Shown: one piece after another, positions 18,321 to 25,109 of the stretch
Layout: every line of letters starts with the position of its first letter
How positions within the stretch are numbered: position 1 is the first letter of the stretch
Assembly (NCBI RefSeq): GCF_002091715.1
Contig: NZ_BDAG01000007.1
Coordinates: 1 to 64,000, forward strand
DNA from: Pseudomonas migulae NBRC 103157
Lineage (GTDB): Bacteria; Pseudomonadota; Gammaproteobacteria; Pseudomonadales; Pseudomonadaceae
Reading direction: 5' to 3'
Length of the DNA stretch: 64,000 nucleotides
Translations under genes and position numbers: made by a program
The notes under the pieces: model-generated
What the model was told of the DNA's origin: nothing
The model's database searches: none
What the model saw: the letters and a program-made list of their open reading frames with translations, nothing else

Positions 18321-19376
18321 ATGTCTGGTCTGATTCTGGAAAACGTCGAGAAACACTACGGCTCGGCCTGCGCGGTAAAGGATGTGAACCTGCATTTGCC
18401 GGAAGGCAAACTGGTGTGTTTTCTCGGCCCGTCGGGTTGCGGCAAAACAACGTTGCTGCGGATGATCGCCGGGCTCGAAACCCTGACCGGCGGCGAGATT
18501 CGCCTGGACGGTGAAGACATCGGCCACACGCCGGCGCATCAGCGCAATTTCGGCATGGTGTTTCAATCCCTGGCGCTGTTCCCGCACATGACCGTGGGGG
18601 AGAACATCGCTTATCCGCTGAAACTGCGTGGGGTCAGCAAGGCTGATCAGCAGAAGCGGGTGGTGGAGCTGCTGGAACTGATTCAGTTAAAGGAAATGAT
18701 TGATCGCCCGGTGGCGAAACTGTCGGGCGGCCAACGTCAGCGCGTGGCGATTGCCCGGGCGATTGCCAACCACCCGAAAATCCTTCTGCTGGATGAACCG
18801 CTGTCGGCGCTGGACGCCAAGCTGCGTGAGTCGATGCAGGTGGAAATCCGTCAACTGCAACAGCGCCTGAACATCACCACCATCATGGTGACCCACGACC
18901 AGCGCGAGGCCATGACCATGGCCGATATCGTCGTGGTGCTGGGGGAGCATCGCGTGCAGCAGGTCGGCACGCCGATCGAGATTTATCGTCATCCGGCCAA
19001 CGAATTCGTCGCGGACTTCATCGGCTCGGGCAACATTTTCCCGGCCACGGCGCTGGGCAACGGCAAGGTGGGCCTGCCCGGTGGCGATTCGCTGGAAGTG
19101 CCGATCTGCAGCAGCATCGTGGTCGGCGAAAAAGTGAAAATGCTGATCCGCCCTGAAGACCTGCAACTGTCGCACCCGCAGGCGACGGCGGGGAATCGGT
19201 TGCTGGGCAAGGTGACGTTCGTGCGCGATATCGGTGCGACGATCGAGACGACCGTGGAGTGTTCGGGCGTGTCGTTTACGGCGCTGAGCACGCCGTGTCA
19301 GGGATTTGGGTTGAGCATTGGCAATCCGGTGTCGGTGACGTTGCCGGCGGAGGCTTGCCGAGTGCTCGGTGCCTGA
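18321..19376 (+). CDS. ABC transporter ATP-binding protein, PotA-like
   Basis: The 351-residue ATPase has Walker A GPSGCGKTT (about 36-44), Q-loop in MVFQSLALFPHMT, signature LSGGQRQRVAIARA (about 135-148), Walker B ILLLDEPLSALD, and switch histidine in VTHDQREA. A C-terminal TOBE domain (about 270-350) is typical of polyamine and sugar importers. GAGGTGATTCAT before the ATG at 18321 sets the start; a GTG at 18312 overlaps that ribosome-binding site and is rejected. It is the last gene of the importer. Confidence 0.95.
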   Translation: MSGLILENVEKHYGSACAVKDVNLHLPEGKLVCFLGPSGCGKTTLLRMIAGLETLTGGEIRLDGEDIGHTPAHQRNFGMVFQSLALFPHMTVGENIAYPLKLRGVSKADQQKRVVELLELIQLKEMIDRPVAKLSGGQRQRVAIARAIANHPKILLLDEPLSALDAKLRESMQVEIRQLQQRLNITTIMVTHDQREAMTMADIVVVLGEHRVQQVGTPIEIYRHPANEFVADFIGSGNIFPATALGNGKVGLPGGDSLEVPICSSIVVGEKVKMLIRPEDLQLSHPQATAGNRLLGKVTFVRDIGATIETTVECSGVSFTALSTPCQGFGLSIGNPVSVTLPAEACRVLGA

Positions 19377-19397
19377 TCCGGATTTGATGGTGGCCTT

Positions 19398-19432
19398 ACT
19401 GGCCTCTTCGACTTGCTCGCGAAGAGGCCAGT
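19398..19432. terminator. Hairpin ending the transporter operon (REP-like, no U-tract)
   Basis: ACTGGCCTCTTCG and CGAAGAGGCCAGT form a perfect 13-base stem around a 9-base loop, 21 bases after the ATPase stop and between convergent genes. The loop and arm (TTGCTCGCGAAG) resemble a REP unit. There is no T-run, so termination would not be classical; an end-protecting role is also possible. Confidence 0.5.
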
Positions 19433-19453
19433 CGCAACACCGCAAAAATCAGA

Positions 19454-20383
19454 TCAAACGGTCAACCGCAACCGCGCCAAATCCCGCAACGGCGGCGCTC
19501 CGAACAACCGGCTGTACTCCCGGCTGAACTGCGACGGGCTTTCATACCCCACCCGATAACCTGCCGCCGACGCTTCCAGTCCTTCCGCCAGCATCAACCG
19601 ACGCGCTTCCTGCAACCGCAACTGCTTCTGATACTGCAACGGACTCATCGCCGTCATGGCCTTGAACCGGTGATGCAGCGTCGAGACGCTCAAATTCACT
19701 TCCTTCGCCAATTCATCAATGCGCAGCGGTTGCTCGTAATTGCCGTTGAGCCATTTGATCGCCTGGCTGATGCGGTGGCTCTGGCTGTTGGCGATGGCAA
19801 TTTCGTACAACCGATAGCCCTGCTGGCTGCGCAACAATCGATAGAGAATCTCCCGACGAATCAACGGCGCGAGCATGGCGATGTCTTTCGGTGTGTCCAG
19901 CAATCGCGCCAGGCGCAGCACCGCGTCGAGCATCGCCGTGTCGATCCGTTCGACATACAAACCGCGACCGGTGGGGCGGGTCGGCACCCCAAGCGGACCG
20001 GCGTCGGCAATCAGCGCGGTGATTTCCGCCGGGTCGATGTCCAGCCGGACCGAGAGGATCGGTTCTTCAGACGTGACATTCACAATTCGCCCGCTCAGGG
20101 GCATGGAGACCGACACCACCAGGTAGTTCAGCGGATCGTAATTGAAGAATTCGTCGGCCAGCCTGACCTCTTTGCGCCCCTGCGCCATGATGCACAACGC
20201 CGGTTGTGCCAGTACCGGGGCGAAGTCATGGGACTTGCTGTGTTTGCCCAGAAACAGAGAGCCGACGGCGGTCGCATAATTGCCATCTTCCGTGGTGTTG
20301 CGACGGATGATGGCCGCCAGTTCCGCGCGCTGCTTCTCTATGTCGGCGTCCAGCGGGGCTTGAAAGTGATCGAGCGACGACAT
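19454..20383 (-). CDS. AraC-family transcriptional regulator (AraC_N type)
   Basis: The 309-residue protein has an N-terminal AraC_N domain (about 20-180, with CIMAQGRKEVRLADEFFNYD, and VSVSMPLSG) and a C-terminal HTH_18 domain (about 205-300: IDELAKEVNLSVSTLHHRFK and AAGYRVGYESPSQFSREYSRLFG). The start at 20383 is chosen because GAGG is 9-12 bases before it; an ATG at 20392 would sit directly on that site. It is divergent from the monooxygenase-like gene at 20719 across a 335-base gap. Target unknown. Confidence 0.9.
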   Translation of the reverse strand: MSSLDHFQAPLDADIEKQRAELAAIIRRNTTEDGNYATAVGSLFLGKHSKSHDFAPVLAQPALCIMAQGRKEVRLADEFFNYDPLNYLVVSVSMPLSGRIVNVTSEEPILSVRLDIDPAEITALIADAGPLGVPTRPTGRGLYVERIDTAMLDAVLRLARLLDTPKDIAMLAPLIRREILYRLLRSQQGYRLYEIAIANSQSHRISQAIKWLNGNYEQPLRIDELAKEVNLSVSTLHHRFKAMTAMSPLQYQKQLRLQEARRLMLAEGLEASAAGYRVGYESPSQFSREYSRLFGAPPLRDLARLRLTV

Positions 20384-20718
20384 GCAGGGCATCCTCGGCG
20401 AAGCAGTGGGAATGAGCTGAGCTTAAATTTGTGCAAGGCGCAGCGGTAGACACATCCTGCGAAAAGCTTGCCTGATTCTGCACGGGGTTACGCCGGCGGG
20501 TGGCTCTGACTGTTTAACGCAGGGAAAACTTGCTCGAACCTTCGTGTTTCAGCCCCGTAACAGGTTTTACACATTGTTACAGGTGCTGAAGGCAGCTTCG
20601 CAGGATTGTGCAATAAGCCGGCAGGAATCGACTAACGGGGCAGCGTGCCGACGCTTAACCTTGGATCCTGTCGCAGCCCGTCCCACGGCTGCCACTCGAG
20701 TACCTGGGAGGGTTGAAC
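20384..20718. other. 335-base divergent intergenic region
   Basis: No gene is seen here. The only structure I can point to is an inverted repeat GTAACA (20557-20562) / TGTTAC (20575-20580) spaced by 12 bases, with GTAACAGG and GTTACAGG also readable as near-direct repeats. It could be an operator for the divergent AraC regulator. No convincing promoter could be assigned. Confidence 0.35.
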
Positions 20719-21072
20719 ATGTCTACGCAGATCCCCGTCAGTCATATGGCCTTTGTCCGCGCCCGCGCCGGGCGTTCGGCGGAACTCGGTGCGCGCCTCA
20801 GCGCCTTGATCGAACCGTCGCGCACTGCGCCAGGCTGCCTGAGTTTTTCCCTGCAGCATTCGCAATGCGATCCGGAGTTGTGGCTGGTGTCGGGTTTCTG
20901 GACCCATCAGCAAGCCATGACGGCCTATTTCAGCACGCCGGCGATGGAGATTTTCGCCGAGCTGGTGCAGGAGCTGGTGGTCAACAGCCTCGATTTTCAT
21001 ACCTTCAAAGAGGTGTCGGCCGTCCAGGCGCTGGGCCAGACCCAGTCCTGGGTACACAAAATGGCGGGTTGA
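20719..21072 (+). CDS. Antibiotic-biosynthesis-monooxygenase (ABM) domain protein
   Basis: This 117-residue protein is a single ABM ferredoxin-like domain: HMAFVRARAGRSAELGARLS, then PGCLSFSLQHSQCDPELWLVSGFW with the typical CLxxxLxxS...W pattern, and ending in the YF...F helix. Such small enzymes are monooxygenases or quinone-handling proteins acting as dimers. GGGAGGG 8 bases before the ATG at 20719 supports this start over a TTG at 20713. It may be controlled by the divergent AraC gene. Confidence 0.8.
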   Translation: MSTQIPVSHMAFVRARAGRSAELGARLSALIEPSRTAPGCLSFSLQHSQCDPELWLVSGFWTHQQAMTAYFSTPAMEIFAELVQELVVNSLDFHTFKEVSAVQALGQTQSWVHKMAG

Positions 21073-21113
21073 GGGTTTAATGGCTCGACTTTCCATCAGC
21101 CAGGATCCGCGAC

Positions 21114-21344
21114 ATGGCACGCAAAGCCTTTGAACATTTCGAAGCTGTTTCCGCTGTAGTACCGTGCGAGGGTGGCTACCACGCCGCGATTGCCGTCAAA
21201 GCCCTGGGTGGTTCAGGGACACCGCGCTTTCACAAAGTGCTTGCAGGGCAAATCTTCAAGACAGCCAATGAAGCCGATCTGGCTGCCGCCAAAGAGCTGA
21301 CCCGCCTTAAAGACGTCAAAGAAGACACCGACCTGCTCTGGTAA
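21114..21344 (+). CDS. Small conserved hypothetical protein (76 aa)
   Basis: MARKAFEHFEAVSAVVPCEG begins a 76-residue soluble protein with a beta-rich first half (GYHAAIAVKALGG) and a helical, charged second half. No signal peptide or membrane helix. It follows the ABM gene by 41 bases on the same strand. Its stop codon abuts the end of the convergent flavin reductase gene with no gap. No function assigned. Confidence 0.65.
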   Translation: MARKAFEHFEAVSAVVPCEGGYHAAIAVKALGGSGTPRFHKVLAGQIFKTANEADLAAAKELTRLKDVKEDTDLLW

Positions 21345-21974
21345 TTACTTGACCGCCCCCGGGCGGAACATCTTGAACAAGGCCTCAGGCCCCAGCTGAA
21401 AATAATCCGCGGGCCCACCACCGCGCAGAATCGGTTCTGCCGCGGCGGTGTCGTACACGCCGTCCTTCAGCAGCCATTTGGCAATGTGCACGGCCACCAC
21501 TTCGCCAAGAATCAGCCAGCTCGGCACCACATTGCCGTCGGCGCGCTGCAACTGGATGATCTGCGTGACTTTGCACTCGAAGGACACTGGGCTTTCGGCC
21601 ACCCGTGGCACCTGAATGACCTTCGACGCCACAGGCGTCAGCCCGGACAACTCGAACTCATTGACCTGCGGCCCGACCATCGCGCAGCTCTGGTTCATCT
21701 GCTCGGCCAGTGGCCGGGTCGCCAGGTTCCAGGCGAACTCACCGGTCTGCTCGATATTGTTCAGGCTGTCTTTACGCCCGACGCTGGAAAACCCGATGAT
21801 CGGTGGAATGTAGTTGAAGGCGTTGAAGAAACTGTACGGCGCCAGGTTCAGGCGTCCGTTGGCATCCTGCGAAGAAATCCAGCCGATGGGGCGCGGGCCG
21901 ACGATGGCGTTGAACGGGTCATGGGGCAGGCCGTGGCCGTTGGCGGGTTCGTAGAAGTGGATGTCGTCGGGCAT
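21345..21974 (-). CDS. Flavin reductase family protein (FMN-binding split barrel)
   Basis: From the ATG at 21974 (AGGAATC before it) the protein has 209 residues: MPDDIHFYEPANGHGLPHDP, then the flavin_reduct pattern NAIVGPRPIGWISSQDANGRLNLAPYS (about 19-45) and GEFAWNLATRPLAEQMNQS. Members bind FMN and supply reduced flavin or reduce small substrates. An ATG at 22040 would add 22 residues without a ribosome-binding site. The 3' end directly meets the convergent 76-aa gene. Confidence 0.9.
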   Translation of the reverse strand: MPDDIHFYEPANGHGLPHDPFNAIVGPRPIGWISSQDANGRLNLAPYSFFNAFNYIPPIIGFSSVGRKDSLNNIEQTGEFAWNLATRPLAEQMNQSCAMVGPQVNEFELSGLTPVASKVIQVPRVAESPVSFECKVTQIIQLQRADGNVVPSWLILGEVVAVHIAKWLLKDGVYDTAAAEPILRGGGPADYFQLGPEALFKMFRPGAVK

Positions 21975-22041
21975 GAAGGGATTCCTGTTGGTGTGGCGTT
22001 CATAGTGCAAGGATGAACTCATAATTTCCAGCGCACGCAAT

Positions 22042-22085
22042 CCCCTGTAGGAGCCGGCTTGCTGCGGGCGGCTCCTACAGGGGGT
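22042..22085. repeat. Compact REP hairpin (CCCCTGTAGGAGCC...)
   Basis: CCCCTGTAGGAGCC and GGCTCCTACAGGGG form a 14-base stem around a short GC-rich loop, a single minimal REPIN between the flavin reductase gene and the permease terminator. Confidence 0.85.
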
Positions 22086-22100
22086 TGTGTTTCTTCAATG

Positions 22101-22139
22101 AAAAAGGGGCAGACCTGCGAAGGTCTGCCCCTGTTTTTA
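22101..22139 (-). terminator. Rho-independent terminator of the KgtP-type permease gene (bidirectional form)
   Basis: GGGGCAGACCT (22106-22116), a GCGA loop, and AGGTCTGCCCC (22121-22131) make a perfect 11-base stem. On the minus strand it ends in TTTTT (complement of 22101-22105), 15-50 bases after the permease stop; on the plus strand TGTTTTTATT follows. Confidence 0.92.
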
Positions 22140-22153
22140 TTGCGCGAGCCGAA

Positions 22154-23473
22154 TCAGTCCGTCTCGATCCGCGAATGCTTGCGGGTGTCTTTCATGGTGA
22201 TGTACACCAGCAACGACACGGCAATGCACGCGGTGACATACCAGTAGTAACCGGTTTCCATGCCGATGCTCTTGAACCACAGCGCGATGTATTCAGCGGT
22301 GCCGCCGAAGATCGACACGGTCAGCGCATACGGCAGGCCAACGCCCAGCGCACGGATTTCGGTCGGGAACAGCTCGGCTTTCACCACCGCGTTGATCGAG
22401 GTGTAACCGCTGACGATGATCAGCGCCGCCATGATCAGGAAGAACGCACCCCACCAAGACTGGATGGTGTGCAAGGTGGTGAGGATCGGCACGGTGAACA
22501 GCGTGCCGAGGATGCCGAAGGCAATCAGGATCGGCCGACGACCGACCTTGTCCGACAGCCCGCCGATGATCGGTTGCAGGCACATGAACAGGAACAGCGT
22601 GGCAGCGGAAATAGTGGTGGAGTCGGAGATGCTCATGCCGACGGTGTTCACCAGGTATTTCTGCATGTACGTGGTGTAGGTGTAGAACGCCAGGGTGCCG
22701 CCCATGGTCAGGCCAACCACGGTCATCAGTTCCTTGGGATGGCGCATCAAGGTGCGCATCGCGCTTTCCTTGGCCTTCTCTTTCTTGGTGAACGACTCGG
22801 TTTCTTCCATGCCACGACGCAGGTAGAGCGCGACTACGGCACACAGCGCGCCGATGGCGAACGGGATGCGCCAGCCCCAGGCGTACAGCTCTTCGGTGGT
22901 CAGCACTTGTTGCAACACGATCAGCACGGCCAAGGCTATGAGCTGGCCGGAAATCAGGGTCACGTACTGGAAGCTGGAATAGAAACCGCGACGTTCCTTG
23001 GTCGCCATCTCGCTGAGGTAAGTCGCCGAGGTGCCGTACTCGCCGCCGACCGACAGGCCCTGCAGCAGGCGGGCGAACACCAGCAGGATCGGCGCGCCGA
23101 TGCCGATGGTTTCATAACCCGGGCTCAAGGCGATCAGCAGCGAGCCGAAGCACATCAGGTACACCGAGGCCATCAACGCGCGTTTGCGACCGGCCTTGTC
23201 GGCGTAGAGGCCCATCAGCCAGCCACCGATCGGGCGCATCAGGAAGCCCACGGCGAAGATCGCAGCGGTGTTCAGCAGTTGTGCGGTGGTGTCGCCTTTG
23301 GGGAAAAACGCTTTGGCGAAGTACAGGGAGAAGGCGGCGTAGACGTACCAGTCGTACCACTCGACCATGTTGCCGACCGAGCCGCTGAAAATCGATTTGA
23401 TGCGACTGGCGGTGGTTCTTTCTTTAGCCGGCACGGCAGCCGACCCAAGGGGCAGGGCGTTGGAGTTATCCAT
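22154..23473 (-). CDS. MFS dicarboxylate permease, alpha-ketoglutarate permease (KgtP)-like
   Basis: The 439-residue protein has the metabolite:H+ symporter signature GNMVEWYDWYVYAAFSLYFA (about 33-52) in TM1, motif A GLYADKAGRKRAL, and GGEYGTSATYLSEMA in TM4, with 12 predicted helices. This family includes KgtP/PcaT and imports alpha-ketoglutarate or related carboxylates by proton symport. A sigma-54 promoter and two activator-site repeats lie upstream, and a sigma-54 two-component pair is encoded just beyond, the arrangement expected for inducible carboxylate uptake (compare MifR/MifS control of kgtP in P. aeruginosa). Exact substrate is inferred. Confidence 0.85.
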   Translation of the reverse strand: MDNSNALPLGSAAVPAKERTTASRIKSIFSGSVGNMVEWYDWYVYAAFSLYFAKAFFPKGDTTAQLLNTAAIFAVGFLMRPIGGWLMGLYADKAGRKRALMASVYLMCFGSLLIALSPGYETIGIGAPILLVFARLLQGLSVGGEYGTSATYLSEMATKERRGFYSSFQYVTLISGQLIALAVLIVLQQVLTTEELYAWGWRIPFAIGALCAVVALYLRRGMEETESFTKKEKAKESAMRTLMRHPKELMTVVGLTMGGTLAFYTYTTYMQKYLVNTVGMSISDSTTISAATLFLFMCLQPIIGGLSDKVGRRPILIAFGILGTLFTVPILTTLHTIQSWWGAFFLIMAALIIVSGYTSINAVVKAELFPTEIRALGVGLPYALTVSIFGGTAEYIALWFKSIGMETGYYWYVTACIAVSLLVYITMKDTRKHSRIETD

Positions 23474-23534
23474 TGAAGGATCCTTCGTTTAATTGTTTTT
23501 GTGGAGCGCGTTGAAACGCAGCCTGCGTGGGCTA

Positions 23535-23552
23535 TAGCAGGAGCTGTGCCAA
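23535..23552 (-). promoter_or_regulatory. Sigma-54 (-24/-12) promoter of the KgtP-type permease
   Basis: Read on the minus strand the site is TTGGCACAGCTCCTGCTA. The invariant GG (23550-23549) and GC (23538-23537) are separated by exactly 10 bases, matching the sigma-54 consensus TGGCAC-N5-TTGC with one change in the -12 block. Transcription would begin near 23525, giving a leader of about 50 bases before the ATG at 23473. Confidence 0.85.
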
Positions 23553-23590
23553 GGGGAGGAGGGCCGGTTTAGAGGGGTTTAGAGGTTTGA

Positions 23591-23610
23591 GTGAGCGGAA
23601 ATCCGCTGAT
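23591..23610. promoter_or_regulatory. Upstream activator site, proximal copy
   Basis: GTGAGCGGAAATCCGCTGAT contains the perfect palindrome AGCGGA-AA-TCCGCT. It lies about 75 bases upstream of the predicted sigma-54 start site and pairs with the copy at 23623, as expected for a dimeric NtrC-family activator such as the adjacent response regulator. Confidence 0.75.
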
Positions 23611-23622
23611 TGAAGCGCGATC

Positions 23623-23642
23623 GTGAGCGGAAAGTCGCTGAT
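23623..23642. promoter_or_regulatory. Upstream activator site, distal copy
   Basis: GTGAGCGGAAAGTCGCTGAT is 18 of 20 bases identical to the proximal copy and begins 32 bases away, close to three helical turns, so both would face the same side of the DNA. The palindrome is slightly imperfect (AGCG...CGCT). Confidence 0.75.
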
Positions 23643-23670
23643 CGGACCTGTGGATTTGTCTTGTTGGTAC

Positions 23671-23774
23671 GGGCCTCTTCGCGGGCAAGCCCGCTCCCAC
23701 CGTGGTCAGTGTCGTACACAAGATTACGTACGACGCCGAACCCTGTGGGAGCGGGCTTGCCCGCGAAGGGGCCC
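23671..23774. repeat. REP/REPIN inverted pair (GCGGGCAAGCCCGCTCCCAC type)
   Basis: GGGCCTCTTCGCGGGCAAGC on the left faces GCTTGCCCGCGAAGGGGCCC on the right, with GTGGTCAGTGTCGTAC / GTACGACGCCGA in the spacer. It ends ten bases before the response-regulator stop codon. Confidence 0.88.
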
Positions 23775-23783
23775 GTCCAGACA

Positions 23784-25109
23784 CTACAAAAACATTTCCC
23801 GCGTCAGCCCATGCCGCTGCATCTTTTCATTAAAGGTCCGACGCGGCAGTTGCAGCTCTTCAAGCACCGCCTTCACATCGCCCTTGTGCCGGGTCAGCGC
23901 CGCGCGCAGGCAATGCGCTTCAAACGCTTCCTGCTGCGCCGCCAGCGATTGCCCCGGGTCGACGCCTGCGAGTGCGGGCTCACCCAGCCCCAACACCTGC
24001 CGCTCGGCCACGTTCGCCAGTTCGCGCACATTGCCCGGCCAGTCGTGGCTCAGCAAATGGCTCAACTGCGGGCCGCTCAGCGGCGGGAATGTGCGCCCCA
24101 ATCGTTCGGCTGCGCTGTGCGCAAACGACTCGAACAACAGCGGAATGTCTTCGCGGCGCTCACGCAACGGCGGCAAGCGCAACTCGGCGACGTTCAGCCG
24201 ATAGGCCAGATCCTCGCGAAACCGCCCGGCCCGCGCCTCATCCAGCAGATCGGGTTTGGTCGCAGCGATGATCCGCAAGTCCACACGAATGCTCTGGTTG
24301 GAACCCAGCCGCTCCAGCTTCTGCTCCTGCAACACCCTCAGCAATTTCACCTGCTGGGCCAGCGGCATGCTTTCGATTTCATCGAGAAACAGCGTGCCGC
24401 CATCGGCGTATTCGAGCTTGCCGATGCGTTTGCCCTGAGCGCCGGTGAACGCGCCGCTCTCGTGACCGAACAGCTCGGCCTCGAACAATTGCTCAGGAAT
24501 CGCCGCACAGTTGAGCGCGACAAACGGCTTGCCGGCACGCGGCCCGAAGTCGTGCAGGCAACGGGCAACCAGCTCCTTGCCGCTGCCTGTTTCACCACGG
24601 ATCAACACGTTGACCGGTAACGCCGCCAGGTCCAGCACTTGCCGACGCAGCGTCTGCAAACCACGGGACACACCCAGCAACGTGGCATCGAGTTTGGCGC
24701 GGTTGTCGGCCTGTTCGTGCAAGGCGCGGTTTTCCAGCACCAACCGGCGCTTGTCCAGCGCACGGCGCAGGCTGCCCAGCAGGGTTTCCGGGCTAAAGGG
24801 TTTTTCGAGGAAATCGTAAGCGCCATCGCGCATGGCATCGACGGCCATCGGCACGTCGCCATGGCCGGTCAGCAGAATCACCGGCAAGTCGGCATCGCGG
24901 CGCTGCACTTCGGCCAGCAGTTCCAGCCCGGTCATGCCGGGCATGCGCACGTCGCTGAGGATCACGCCGGGGTAATGCGCTGGCAGTTGCGCCAGGCATT
25001 CATCGGCGCGGCTGAACAGTTGCACCTCGAAACCCGACAGGCTCAGCCATTGTTCGACGGCGCTGCGGATGCTGCTTTCGTCGTCGACCACCATCACTGA
25101 ATTCAGCAT
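23784..25109 (-). CDS. Sigma-54-dependent response regulator (MifR/DctD-like)
   Basis: The 441-residue NtrC-family activator has a receiver domain (1-115; phosphoacceptor Asp53 in LSDVRMPGM, Lys103 in LEKPFS), an AAA+ domain (about 140-370) with Walker A GETGSGKE at 172-179, the sigma-54-contacting loop GAFTGA at 219-224, Walker B TLFLDE near 239-244, and a C-terminal Fis-type helix-turn-helix (about 395-438). It should activate the sigma-54 promoter of the neighbouring permease through the two repeats at 23591 and 23623. Its ATG overlaps the kinase stop by 7 bases. Confidence 0.93.
   Translation of the reverse strand: MLNSVMVVDDESSIRSAVEQWLSLSGFEVQLFSRADECLAQLPAHYPGVILSDVRMPGMTGLELLAEVQRRDADLPVILLTGHGDVPMAVDAMRDGAYDFLEKPFSPETLLGSLRRALDKRRLVLENRALHEQADNRAKLDATLLGVSRGLQTLRRQVLDLAALPVNVLIRGETGSGKELVARCLHDFGPRAGKPFVALNCAAIPEQLFEAELFGHESGAFTGAQGKRIGKLEYADGGTLFLDEIESMPLAQQVKLLRVLQEQKLERLGSNQSIRVDLRIIAATKPDLLDEARAGRFREDLAYRLNVAELRLPPLRERREDIPLLFESFAHSAAERLGRTFPPLSGPQLSHLLSHDWPGNVRELANVAERQVLGLGEPALAGVDPGQSLAAQQEAFEAHCLRAALTRHKGDVKAVLEELQLPRRTFNEKMQRHGLTREMFL

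Larger units (their letters stand above)
23474..23783. other. 310-base control region of the permease gene
   Basis: This gap holds, from the permease outward, a 5' leader of about 50 bases, a sigma-54 promoter, two 20-base activator repeats and a REP pair next to the response-regulator stop codon. No gene is seen. Confidence 0.8.
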
